Source: Cryptomeria japonica (Eukaryota > Streptophyta > Pinopsida > Cupressales > Cupressaceae). Taken from it: a stretch of 64,000 nt of DNA. Position 1 is the stretch's first letter; every line of letters starts with the position of its first letter. A program made the translations under genes and the position numbers. Location: the NCBI RefSeq assembly GCF_030272615.1, contig NC_081410.1, positions 506,450,442 to 506,514,441 on the forward strand, read 5' to 3'. The notes under the pieces are model-generated. The model had not been told where the DNA came from, searched no databases, and worked only from the letters and a program-made list of their open reading frames with translations. This document shows, piece by piece, positions 23,949 through 36,662 of the stretch.

Positions 23949-24190
23949 ATCCAGGTTCGTGAACCAAATTTGAGTTCTTCAACTCGGATACCTGTGGCCC
24001 ATGCACACTCTACTGGTGCACATGGTGGATCAAACTAGGTAAAATTTCCATGTACTTATGTTAAAGTAAATTTTCCATACTTATAGTTAGATAATATTTG
24101 CATGTGCTTATATATATACATGTGCTAAACATGTACATGTACTTTCTTGTGTAGGGAGAGCATTCAAAACATGGAATAGTGGAGGGCCCA
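22291..24190 (+). pseudogene. Relic of a spliced gene, family not recognised
   Basis: Coding-like stretches run on the plus strand. One opens at 22291 (MDDHTSDASVHLEG) and ends at a TGA near 22394. Another spans 22640-22867, with GPRQKKIRGYLVTRCTDPIV and WLVAHHMWPQKDDLPLYF. More fragments continue to about 23650. The 3' part looks spliced: a GAG/GTACACATT donor at 23655, an ATTTATAG acceptor near 23758, a second near-identical GTACACATT donor at 23828, and short exon-like segments to about 24195. Stops occur within exons. I do not recognise the product. A cargo or accessory gene of the neighbouring DNA transposon is possible but unproven. Confidence 0.45.
23903..23942. repeat. (CA)n microsatellite
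   Basis: About 20 uninterrupted AC dinucleotides, followed by CATACACG. The run lies inside what appears to be the second copy of a duplicated intron. Confidence 0.95.
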
Positions 24191-24439
24191 CCGAGCTAGT
24201 TTATGTGCATGTGATCATTGTTTGATGATATTATATGTAGAGTGCATGTACATTTTTTTTACTTATATGTATTTGACACTTTTTTGATGAGATTATATGT
24301 ACATATGAGACACTTGTACATGTTTGTTTATGTACCTAACACTTGTTTGATGAGATTACTTGTTTGTTTATTACACGTGTTTATGAGCCCATATTATATT
24401 TTTATGATTAGTTCAAGCTACATATAGAATTGATCATAC

Positions 24440-25550
24440 ATTATTGTAGATGATAAATCTTGATATTAGTTAGTTGAATTGATGATTAATTATTAAATCA
24501 ATTAGTTCATTGAATTGTTAATTATTGATTTGATTTAGTTACTTCAATTAATTAATTAAATCAATTAAATGATTAATTAGTTAGTTGAATTGTTAATTGT
24601 TGATTTAATTGTTAATTGTTCATTTGATATAGTTAGTTGAATTAAATCAATTAAGTGATTTTAATCAATCCGGTGGAAATTCAAATATATTCAAATCAAA
24701 CCAATGAATCAATCAAATTAAATCAATTCAAATAAGCGATTCTAATCAATCGAATGAATCAATCAATCCAAATAATTTTAATCATTTAATTAAGTTAGTG
24801 TAATTAATCAAATAAATTTAGTGATTCAAATGAATTAATCAAATTAAGTCAAATCAATCAAATGAATTAATTAAATTAAATCAAATCAATTAATCAAATC
24901 AATTCAACTCAATTAATTAATTCAATTAAGTTATATTAAGTGATTCAAATCAATCAAATGAATTAATCAAATTAAATCAAATCAATTAATCAACTCAATT
25001 CAAATCAATCAATTAATTCAATTCAATTGTATGAAGTCATTCAAATCAATCAAATGAATTAATCAAATTAAATCAAAGCAATCAATAAACTCAATTCAAA
25101 TCAATCAATTAATTCAATTCAATTGTATTAAGCGATTCAAATCAATCAAATTAATTAATCAACTCAATTCAAATCAATTAATTAATTCAATTCAATTAAG
25201 TGATTCAATTCAATTAAGTGATTCAAATCAATTGATTAAGTGATTCTAATAAATCCAATGAAAATTAAAATCAATTGATCAAATCAATTCAAATCAAACC
25301 AATGAATCAATCAAATTAAATCAATTCAATTAAGTGATTTTAATCAATCCAATGAATTTTAATCATTTAATTAAGTGATTGTAATCAATCCAATCAATTA
25401 GTTAAATCAATTATATTAAGTGATTCAAATCAATCAAATGAATTAATCAAATTAAATCAAATCAATTCAAATCAATCAATTAATTCAATTCAATTGTATT
25501 AAGTGATTCAAATCAATCAAATGAATTAATAAAATTAAATCATATCAATA
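24440..25550. repeat. AT-rich satellite-like block made of AATCAATT words, 96-bp higher-order period
   Basis: More than 1.1 kb consists almost wholly of overlapping AATCAATT, GAATTAATC and TCAAATCAA words. A higher-order unit starting AAGTGATTCAAATCAATCAA occurs at 24938, 25034 and 25130 (period 96 bp) and again at 25418 and 25501 (83 bp, a shortened unit). G and C are nearly limited to a single GTGATTC or GCGATTC per unit. No coding potential. Confidence 0.88.
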
Positions 25551-25552
25551 AA

Positions 25553-25905
25553 AATAACTCAAATGTGCATGTGTACATATGTATATATTGCAAAAAATAA
25601 CTCGAATGTATATGTATATGTATATGTATATGCATATGTGTACATATGTTGTAAAAAACAACTCAAATGTAAATGTGTACATATGTATATATATGTATAG
25701 CGATCCAAAAAATAGCTGGAATGTACATACGTACATATGTATGAAGATCCAAAAAATATCTTGAATGTACATACGTACATATGTATGACGATCCAAATAT
25801 AGCTCAAATGCACATACGTACATATGTATGATGATATAGAAAATTGATCGAATGCACATACATACATATGTATGACAATCCAAAAAAATAGTACATACAT
25901 ATATG
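25553..25905. repeat. 44-bp minisatellite with palindromic core
   Basis: Units begin with CGATCCAAAAAATAGCT-like sequence at 25701, 25745 and 25789, then near 25832 and 25877, with more diverged units from 25553. Each carries a core such as TGTACATACGTACATATGTA, which is nearly self-complementary. The minus-strand open frames are artefacts of a period close to 15 codons. Confidence 0.85.
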
Positions 25906-26018
25906 CATATATATACATCCATGTATACATATATAGACATTTATCATGGTAAACAAAAAAAGAGTTCACTTGTTCTAATAAATTAAGTGAGCTCATGATA
26001 CATAAAATCTGGATCCTC

Positions 26019-28982
26019 TCAGTCTTTTACTATCTCTAATATATTTTCATGATCTTTGATAGGAAACCTCCACTTTTGGGAGCCACGACCTCTTTTTTGT
26101 AAATTTTCAAATTGTAGTCTTGTTGCTATAACTAAGTGACTATAATGCAAAACATTTTGGTCGGGAATATATTCAGTAAATGTAACACCATTGTTATCTA
26201 TCTTCATTTGTTTATAATAAATACCTTCAACAATGACTTCAATCCAGTGGGATATTGTTTCCTGTCAACATCTTCCACTATTCTGACAATTTACATTTTG
26301 GTTTTGTGCATCGTAGTAGGTAATAGTCAACACCTTCTATATTGTCAGGATCTGCAACCATGACAAAAATATCACCTGTACAGCACAAATTATAAACAAT
26401 TAATTATAAAGTATATGGTCAAATGTAAAATGAATTCAAATTAAATTTAAATTTAAATTGTACCTAGTATAGCTAAATCAGAAACACGTTCATATTCTGT
26501 TGAATATAGAGGATCATGAATATCTACAATGTCATTATCTTCGTAAGGAGACATTGCGAATAAAATTTTCATCTCCCATTGTGAAACAAATCCATCTCTA
26601 ATATTCTGACATTGTTGAATATTTGCATTGTTTTCAATGTAGTCAACACAGAACATGATTTTTCTCTTACTTGAATCACAAGAGGTTTGTTAAGTTTTGT
26701 AGACATGACTTATTTTCAAAGAAATTTTGTAGAAAAACAAGTTCTATGTTCTCTTACTTGAATCACAAGAGGTTTGCTATGTCCTGTAGTCATCACTTGA
26801 TGCAATTTTCTAATGCCATTAATTGTTTGGCAATTATAAGGATTGGATCGATCGATATATTTAACTTCCCAAAAATAGCATTTGTTGTATGTCGTGTTAG
26901 GAGCATCAAAATGACTTTTGCACCAATCTACTATCTCACTTGAATTTCTTATGTTGTTACCTGCACATTAACTTATTTTAGCAATTTAACTCTGACCCAT
27001 AAGATACACACTCTCCTATAAATGTTGAACATGTACCTCCAAGTTCAAGTTGGTCAAGTGCACACTTCACATAGGCTCCTGCTCCATCATGCTCTCCTTT
27101 TCCATGTTCACTCTCAAAACAGTTCCACAAAAACTTTAGACCACGTTTAGCATGTTGTTATGACAACCAATTAAATGCTTTTGCAGATTTAAATTGTCAT
27201 GTGAAGTTACAATCAAATATAATATTTATTCATTTATAAAACCTAATTATATTAGATAATTAAAAGACAAGTAAAACTTAATTATGCTTACCAGCACATC
27301 CATTAGACCAAATCCAATGTTGTGAAGTACTTATCCGACAATGTATGATATTTTCAATAAAAAACTTAAAACAATGTGCTACATAACTCTTGTCATGACA
27401 AGTATTATCACTAATATAAAAATGAAATTCCTTAATGATAATGCGTTCATATTCATCAGATTCTAGACCGTCCACATAAAAATCTGCATGTCTATACAAA
27501 ACTTGTACAAAAATTGCATCCTGCTCAGAATGATAGTATTGACTTTGAATCTCTATGTAAGGACTGAACATATAGTTCTCAGAGAAGTCTACTATGGAAA
27601 GAATACAACCTGGAGGAAAGCAATTTTTTGAGATACGAAACTTTTTTGCTTTCCATCTTGTACCATGATAGTGTAGGATATGTGGATATATCATGTTCTG
27701 AAATCTACACATGAACTCTTTGTAAGACAATTCACTCTCTTTTAACACATTTTTTTTTGATTCAGCTCCTGACTTTGTCTGGTATTTTTCATATTTAAAT
27801 ATTCTCCATATAACTTGCACTAAAGATCAACATTGTCAACTTGTACAAATTTCATCAAATCTCCATAGTCAGCACATGTATATTTTTTATACATTGTACA
27901 TTGTATTCATCTGAACCTTCTAATATGTCACATAAAATAGACTTCACAAACTGTGTTGTACTTGCTGGGATGAGTACATTTGGATTACTTTCTACCATTG
28001 CCTTTTTTATAATATGACTGGAGATGTAGCTAAAATTCAATGTGATTTCGACAACAACAAGTTTCATGTACCTTATTGATACGCGCAAAACATGGTCGTA
28101 ATCCCTCAAACATTCTTTGATATATGTTGACATCTGGAAATTCTTGTTTGAATGCTTCAAACAATTTTCTCTGTGTTGTCTATAAACTATTTTGGATGTG
28201 CAATTTTTGTACCATCTTCATCTCTAATATGTACAGTGTCTCTTCTATTGGAAGAAACACGAGAGTGAGTGGTCCAGTATTCAATAACAAGTCTTCTTAC
28301 ATCTTCAGCAATTCTATCGTTTTGAGGAACCCTGCAAATATTGACCCAATTCTTTTCAATATTCTCATCCAACCTATTTCTTTTCCTAATATATCTCTGG
28401 ACACTTCTTCTAGACACATTCAATAACTAAGCAATTGCTTGAGTTTGTCTTCTCTGTGATAATTTCTTACTAGAAATCGTAGTCATTAATTCTCTCTGTG
28501 CAACACTTAAATCAACAGTTCATCTTGTGCTCTCGATACATTTTAGAGCTTCTTGCAAATTTTCAACCACTGTTTGATTTAATGATCCATGTGATGATTT
28601 CTTCTTGTTATCAACACCTAGCAACTCCAAAATGGGGATCATTTATTTTCTCCTAAAAAAATTTACAAACAATTGTGCTCTTCTAATTAGAGATTTATCT
28701 TGAAAATATTCGTTCCAAATATTTTTGGAGTGTAATTTTAATGTGCTTTCTGGTACCATATCCTCAGCTGAAATCTCATCAAAAAGAGTGTCTTCATCCA
28801 TCTCCATCAGATTGGACATACCAAAGAAAAAATTTCTGGATTGACTAGGACCGATTACTTCTCTTTCCTGAATCGGGACCACTTCATCGTCAATGGGAAC
28901 TTGTTCTTGAGCAAGTGTTGTATCCCTTTTTTTGTCTCTTTTATTTGATCATACTTCCGTAATCTAGCCCTTTTATTGCCCA
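26019..28982 (-). pseudogene. Multi-exon DDE-type transposase gene, decayed; superfamily not assigned
   Basis: The start at 28982 opens MGNKRARLRKYDQ. A helix-turn-helix with NVSRRSVQRYIRKR lies near 28420-28380. The core (27820-27292) has IVDFSENY (near 27590), FHFYISDN (near 27420) and WSNGCAG (near 27300), where relatives I recall have WSDGC. Exon 1 ends in GCTG/GTAAGC at 27292. Exon 2 (about 27200-27037) carries GKGEHDGAG near 27105-27074. A later exon from 26960 contains DAPNTTYNKCYFWEV, and the gene ends with RWRFPIKDHENILEIVKD-like sequence at 26019. Exon-intron structure is retained, so this is not a processed copy. A frameshift and a stop-rich stretch near 28160-27830 make it inactive. 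It resembles uncharacterised eukaryotic transposases I cannot name. Confidence 0.72.
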
Positions 28983-29059
28983 TTGGACAAACTAATGTTG
29001 AGAAGCAATCCGAATCTGCAAACCCCTAAATACACATTCCCACATGCACATATATGTCA

Positions 29060-29830
29060 AGTCAATTGGACCTAGCTTTAAATATAAAAATACACATATA
29101 CACAGTATATACACACATAAATGCAAACACACACACATACATGTAGACATAGAAACATACATGCAGATACATACATGCAGACACACATACATACATGTAG
29201 ACACAAAAATATACATGTAGACACACACAAATACATGTAGACATAGAAACATAAATGCAAATACATAAATGCATACACACACACATACATACATACACAT
29301 ACATAGTATATACACAAAAATACACATACACATACATTCATACAGATGCCCACATGCACATATATGTCAAGTCAATTGGACCCAACTTTAAATATAGATA
29401 TACACAATATATACACACATACATGCAAAAACACACACATACATGCAGATACAAAAACATACATGTAGACATAGAAACATACATGCAAACACACATACAT
29501 GTAGACACAAAAACATACATGCAGATACATACATGCAGACACATACACATATACATAGACGCACATACAAAAATATACATACATACACAATATATACACA
29601 TACATACACATACACATACACACATGCACACACATACACACATGCATACACACACATGCACATACACATACACATACACACACATACACACATACATACA
29701 CACACATACACATACACACATAAATACACACATATACATAGTATATACACACACATACACATAAATACACACATACACAATATATACATAGTATACACAC
29801 ATACATACAGTATACACACATACATACAGT

Positions 29831-29869
<39 letters not shown>

Positions 29870-30838
29870 TGTACACACATACATACACACATGCATAAAC
29901 TCACATACACATACACATACACATACCAATACACACACATACATACACACATACATACACACACATACACATACGTACACCCATACATACACACCCATAC
30001 ACATACATACACACATTCAGACATACACACACACACACATACATACACACACATACACATACGTACACCCATACATACACACCCATACACATACATACAC
30101 ACATTCAGACATACACACACACACACACATACGCTCATACACACATACACACACACATACTCACACATACACACATACATATACACACATACACACATAC
30201 ACACACACACATGCACATGTGCACATACATACATACATACATACATACATACATACACACATACACACATTCACACATACATACATACACACATACACTT
30301 ATACACACACACACACACACATACTTACACATACACACATACACATACACACATACACACACATACACATGCACACACACATACACACACACATACAGAC
30401 ATGCACACATACATACATACACACATACACTCATACACACATACACACACACATACACACATACACACACATATTCACACATACACACATACATATACAC
30501 ACATATACACATAGATACACATGCTCACACACATAAATACACACACACGTACACATGCACATACAGACATACACACCCATATATGCATACACATCCACAC
30601 ACATACACTCGTACATACATTCACACATACATACACACACATAAAAATACACACACATACATACACACACACATACACACACATACACATACATATATAC
30701 ATACCCATACATACACACATTCATACACACATACACACATACATACACTCATACACACACACACACATACTCACACATACACACATACACATGCATACAT
30801 ACATACACGTAGATAGATACACATGCACACACACATAC

Positions 30839-30911
<73 letters not shown>

Positions 30912-31206
30912 TACACACACACATACTCTCATACACACATACACATACACACATACACACGTACACATACATACACATACATACACATAGACACATACTC
31001 ACACACATACACATATATACATACATACATACATTCACACACACATACACACACATACACACATGCATACACACATACATACACACATACTCACACATGT
31101 AGATATACATACACATACACACATACTCACACATACATGTACATACTCACAAATTCACATACATGTATGTTTACATACACATAAATACATTCACACGTGT
31201 GCATAC
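29060..31206. repeat. ACATAC/ACAC microsatellite array, left part
   Basis: About 2.1 kb of ACATAC, ACAC and ACATGC words is in a single orientation, unlike the block at 21080. It contains a duplicated non-repeat island: CACATATATGTCAAGTCAAT at about 29048 and again at about 29357. A longer duplicated unit carrying TACACCCATACATACACACC recurs near 29975 and 30064. A pure (ACACAT)n run lies at about 30838-30905. The array resumes at 39654 after the copia insertion. All long ORFs here are artefacts. Confidence 0.93.
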
Positions 31207-32601
31207 TATTGGCATTAAATGAAGATTGCATTTATGAAGTATAACTATTGTCATTGATGTCAATAGTAAATAGTAATGGAGTTGTATTGTAACCGGTAGT
31301 GATGTAGTAATGCAACCGGTAGTTGAGCAGTGATAGAAATCAGTATTGGTATTTGAAGCAGAGTGATCAACCGGTAACCCTAACCTGTTGATATGCCAAA
31401 CCCTAATCGATGGAGCTTGGTGAATCAGTTGTGTTGATCTCTGATTATATGGTGATCAGAGATGGAGATGCCACATATGCATGATGCACATGATGAGTTT
31501 CAAAGTGGTTTTGGCACGTAGAGATAACTATTTTATCTTGGAAATGAAAAAATGCATATCATGAAGTGAATAACGCGTGGTGAGTTACAGGATCTAGTGT
31601 GGGGTCTTCTAGGAGCAGTCGAAGTTGTCTTGAACAATGTGTAGTTGATTGCTATGTAATCCAACGGTAATGTTTGAATCGATACGTTTTTAATCTCTAT
31701 GAGATCTTAGGTTTTTCATTGTGTTATCAACCTATTGTATTTGCTTATAAGGTTGATGAGTTGTTTTGTAATAGTGTTGGCAAATTGGTTAAGTGTGGTA
31801 GTGTGATTGATTTTTGAACTAGAAGGAGTATCTGCAGAATGTGTGAAGATAGATAGGAGCATAAATGGATTTGATTAAGCAGAGTAGTGCTATTACTAGA
31901 TCAACAAAAACCTTGTTGTTCTCTAACCATTACAACAGTTAAATCCCTTAACCGGGTAAGATTTAACAGGCTTGGTGCTATCTAAATCCTCTAATCAGGT
32001 GATCCATTAGTTTGGATTTGAAATCCTCTATCGAAGTTACTCCTAATAGGTATTTCCTTTAACAGGGTATTGTAGTCAATCCCTTAACTAGGTGGTCCTT
32101 AACCAGATCTGTTTCTAACAGGATATTTTTATAAAGCTTATTAAGGCTTGGCTCCTAACAGGGCAAACTTCAGAAGAGTTCAAAATACTTATGGGTATTC
32201 ATCCCCACCATGGTTTTTCCCATTTGGGTTTCCACGTGAAAAATCATTGTGTTAAGTGGTGAATGATTTTATGGTTATATGTTTTTATATGGTTGATATG
32301 ATTAGATAACCAGAAGTAATCTGAAATGAGTTATTACTGTTGTTAGTAAAGTGGTTTGATGTTTTGGTTAAATGGTATGTGAGTTTCAAATCTATTACAC
32401 TATTATATTGGTATTCTAGCCAACTGGTAAACTTGATAGTGTAGCATCAGTTTTTGTTACAGTGTCTAAATGAGTTAGTTTAGTGATTGGTTTATGAGTT
32501 GGGTTTAAGTTTGGTGAAAGTTTAGATTGTTTTCTATCTACTTATTCATCCCGTCCCCTCTCAGTAGTTGACCAGATCCTTATTGATTCATCATATCATC
32601 A
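31207..32601 (+). repeat. 5' LTR of the copia element
   Basis: It begins TATTGGCATT (the right copy has TGTTGGGATT, so the terminal TG has mutated) and ends ATATCATCA just before the primer site. It contains three CCGGTA motifs near 31290-31375. A run of degenerate units of the form CCCTTAACCGGGTA occupies about 31940-32170. Confidence 0.9.
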
Positions 32602-32603
32602 AT

Positions 32604-32614
32604 TGGTATCAGAG
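32604..32614 (+). other. Primer-binding site for tRNA-Met
   Basis: TGGTATCAGAG, complementary to the 3' end of tRNA-Met, lies two bases after the 5' LTR. This is the usual primer of plant copia elements and fixes the plus orientation. Confidence 0.9.
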
Positions 32615-32671
32615 TTGTCCAAGTCCTCTTGTGTTTAAGCCTAATAGCTTGAGGAAAAGATATAGGATATC

Positions 32672-33676
32672 ATGATGAAGAAAGAAGGTTTGAAGTTCAA
32701 TAGGGAAAATGACAAAATCTGGAGTGATAGAATGAATATCTATATCAAGAGTCTAGGTAGCCAATATTGGGAACATGTTGTTACTAAATATAACTTGCCT
32801 AGTGGGATTTTGTCAGATGATCAAAAGAAGGAGCAATAGGAGAATAATCAAGCATTGGAGGCCATTATCAGTTCCTTGTCTGATTCAGAGTATGTTGGTG
32901 TCCATGGATTGGAGACTGCATTTGAAGTATGGAAGAAACTAGAGGATATCTATAGCAGTGATGTGAATGTTAAGATTGGCAAAGAAGAGAGTTTGAGAGG
33001 TAAATTTGATGATATGCGGATGGTTGAAGGAGAGAACATTCAATAGTATGGTCTGGGGATCAAGGAGATAGTTGGTGAGATCAAAAGTGTTGGTGGTATA
33101 GTGGAGGATACCACTGTGGTTAGCAAGGTATTGAGAACCCTTCTACAGGTCTACGCTATCTGAGTTGCAGCCATTCAAGAACTCAAGTCTATTGATAAAT
33201 CAAAGATAACTCTTGACTCCATCATTGGTAAATTAACTGCATTTAAATTATATGGTTTTGATGGAAATGTTCAGAGATCAGAGTCTGCATTTAGAGCTTC
33301 AGTTTCAAATCCACTGGTAAGGAAAAGAAGAGAAGCTAGTTACAGTCATGAGTCTAGATCCAACAAAGAGGTTGATGATGAAGATAGTCTGATTGAGCTT
33401 GAAGCATTATTGCCCAAGTGGTTACCAAGAGGTACCGATAAGTACATAGGTAAATTACCTTTTAAGTGTTTTGCATGTAACCGGATTGGACATAATGCTA
33501 CTAACTGTCCAAATGGAGATAATCAGCAAAAACGTGAGAAGTATAAGAAGTACAAAGGAAAAGGTAAAAAAGATTGCCTCATTGCAGTGGATGGAGGAAT
33601 TATAGATGAGGAATCTAAGGAAGATGCAAATGAGGACATTGTCTTTGTTTCCATTAAAGAAGAGACATCAGATTAG
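32672..33676 (+). pseudogene. Copia gag, broken
   Basis: The frame opens at the ATG near 32672 (MMKKEGLKFN) and continues through the UBN2/gag-like signature WKKLEDIYSS near 32930. A zinc knuckle CFACNRIGHNATNC lies near 33469-33512, followed by a Lys-rich tail. Stop codons interrupt near 32840, 33045 and 33160. The protein would be the capsid/nucleocapsid of the virus-like particle. Confidence 0.85.
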
Positions 33677-33694
33677 AAGGCATTAATCTATCAC

Positions 33695-36662
33695 ATGGAT
33701 AGTTCTAATGATTGGATTATAGACATTGGTTGCTCACACCACATGATCGGTGACCAGAGTAAGTTTCTTACTTTGAAGGAATTTGATGGAGGTGTTGTGA
33801 GATTTGGGAATGACTCACCCTACATGGTAAAAGGAAAGGGAACCATCTCTTTGAATGGAAAGAGCAATGCAGATGATGTCTATTGGGTTGAAGGACTGAT
33901 ACACACTCTTTTGAGTGTTTCTCAACTCAATGACATAGGTTATCCACTAGAATTCAAGTATGGGATGTGCAAAATCTATGGATGCAAAGGTGAATTGATT
34001 GCAACTGGCAAGCAGACAAAAGGTAACTTGTTTCATTTAAGTTCTAAAGTCAACAATTATTTAATTGCAAAAGTAGAAGATAGTTGGCTTTGGCATCGGA
34101 GATTCTGTCATGTAAATTTTGATAGCATTGTAAAAGTTAGTAAGTCCAAATCAGGAAGAGGTTTTCCTCAGTTGGACAAACCAGTGAATGCTCTGTGTAA
34201 GGAATGTTAGTTAGGGAAGATGACATCCTCAACCTTTAAGAGAAAATATTTCTCAATAAAACATTTGCTAGACTTGGTTTATACGAACCTTTGTGGACCA
34301 ATAACGACTAGGAGTATTCAAGGTGATCGATATTTTATGATCTTTACTGATGATTGCTCAAGAATGATGTGGGTCACATTATTGAAGGAAAATATAGAAG
34401 CCTTTAGCAAGTTTAAGGAATTCAGAGCCTTAGTTGAAAAAGAAAGTGGAAGAAAGATTAAGTGCTTAAGAATTGATCAAGGTGGTGAATTTACTTCAAA
34501 GGAATTCACTAGTTATTGTGAAGACAAAGAGATAAATTTCTACACCTAGGACACCACAGTAGAATGGTATTGTAGAAAAGAACAACTGGTCAGTTGTTGA
34601 AGTTGCAAGGAATATGCTAATACAAGGAGGTGTAGCTAAGACATTATGTTGAGAAGCTGTCAGCACAACTGTATACATAGTGAACCAGATACTGTTTAAA
34701 AGAGGTAAGGATAAAACTCCTTATGAATACTAGTATGGTAGATCACCTAATGTCAGTTAATTTAAGATTTTTGGTAGCAGATCTTTTATCAAAAGAGGTG
34801 ACTATGTTGGTAAGTTTGATGCTAAGAGTGATAAGGCATATTTATTGGTTACTCCACCAAGAGAAAAGCTTACAAATGTTACAACAACCGGACAAAGAAT
34901 ATCATTGAAAGTGCTAATGTCTAAGTGGATGATTTTCTTGAAGATTCAAGAGAAATCAGTAAGGAGAAGGAGGAAGATGAACCTTACATTCTAGCTTTGG
35001 AACCAAAACCGATGAAGCCAGAAGTTGGTGAAATGAATACTACAACACCAGTTCAACCTGAATAGGTAGATTCTGTAGAAGATGAAGAAAGTGAAGAAGA
35101 AGAAGAACCTAAAGACCATGATCATGTTATTCCAAGGTATGTTAGACTCAATCATAATCCTGATCTGATTACTGGAGATAAAGATGTTTGTGTGTTAACT
35201 AGAAAAGGAATAAGAGAGAATTCTTGTATGATCTCCACTAGTGAGCCTAGAACAACAAAGGAAGCTTTTGGAGATGATCACTAGAACAAGGCGATGGAAG
35301 AAGAACTTTACTAGATTGAGAAGAACTTGGCTAGACTGAGAAGAACAATACTTGTTCATTGGTACCCAAACCAGAGAACAAGAATTTAATAGGCACTAAA
35401 TGGGTATTCAAGAATAAACTGAATGAAGATGGAGTAGTGGTCAAAAATAAAGCCAGACTGGTATGCAAAGGTTATGCACAAGAAGAAGGTGAAGACTATG
35501 GTGAGACATTTGCACCATTTGCAAGATTGGAAGGAGTTAGGACTCTACTTGCATTTGCAACATACAAAGGATTCAAAGTATATCAGATGGATTTGAAGTT
35601 ATCATTTCTAAATGGAATATTGGAAGAGGAAGTCTTTATTGAACAACCAGATGGTTATGGTTTGACTGAAGAAAAGGATATGGTGTGCAAAATACACAAG
35701 GAACTATATGGTTTGAAGCAAGCACCTAGGGCATGGTATGAAAGATTACATTCTCACTTAGTGAAGATATATTCTTAGAGAACCAGTGAAGACAACAATA
35801 TATATCTCAAGACTAATGAGATAAGATATTGGTTAGTGAGGTATTTGTGGATGATATTATCTTTGGAGGCAATGATGACATGTGTGATAATTTTGCTGAT
35901 GAGATGAAAAATGAGTTTGAGATGTCACTGGTAGGTGAAATAAAATTCTTTATAGGTTTGAAAATACAACAAATGAAGGATGGTATTTTTATCACATGGT
36001 CCAAATATGTGAAAGAAGTATTGAAGACATTTGGAATGAGAGACTGTAAACTAGTTGGAATACCAATGGTTACAGGCAATAAATTATCTAAGGAGGATGA
36101 TTCTACATCAATGGATGAAAAGGAGTACAGGTCTATGATGGGGAAACTACATTATGTTGTTCATAGAAGATCGGATATTGCTCATGCAGTTGGATTAGTT
36201 TCTAGATTTCAGAAAAGTCATAAGGAGACAAACATGGTAGCAACTAAAAGAATTATTAGATATCTTAAAGGCACAATTGATTATGGATTATGTTATCCAT
36301 ATGCAGGCAACTTTGATTTAAAAGTCTATACAAATGCACACTGGGTATGAAATGTTGATGATGAGAAGAGTACAACCGGAGGAGATTTCTTTCTTAGAGG
36401 AAGGCTTATGTCTTTGAGAAGCAAGAAACAAAGTTGTATATCACAGTCAACTGTAGAAGCTGAATATGTTGTAGCTTATATAAATTGTAACCAGGCAATC
36501 TGGATAAAACACATTCTGGATGGTTTCAAGTTGAAGATTTCAGAATCAGTAAGGATTTTTTATGATAACACCAATGCAATAAACATTTTAGAGAACCTAG
36601 AATTGCATGCAAGAACCAAGCATATTGAGCTGAAGTATCATTTCTTGAGAAAGAAAGTGTAG
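33695..36662 (+). pseudogene. Copia pol (protease, integrase, RT, RNase H), broken
   Basis: The protease has WIIDIGCSHHM near 33713, where the usual D-S/T-G triad reads D-I-G. The integrase has a zinc-binding region (WHRRFCHVN to LCKEC, about 34090-34208), a GPITTRSIQGDRYFMIFTDD core near 34297 and RIDQGGEF near 34470. RT starts near 35359, with GTKWVFKNKLNEDG near 35392, YQMDLKLSFLNG near 35581 and the catalytic VFVDDIIFGG near 35840. RNase H follows, with TNAHWV near 36332 and SQSTVEAEYV near 36443. Frame changes lie between 34549 and 34723 and between 35778 and 35829, with several stops. The altered protease triad alone would be expected to kill it. Confidence 0.92.

Noticed and set aside
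24440-25996. Considered as a CRISPR-like array because of regular spacing
   Set aside because: No unique spacers between conserved repeats, and the context is eukaryotic.
28992-31134. Dozens of ORFs up to 310 codons in the ACATAC array
   Set aside because: Same artefact: all frames lack stops because the repeat words lack them.
31207-31400. CCCTAACC strings considered as telomere-like repeats
   Set aside because: Isolated single occurrences inside an LTR, not tandem.
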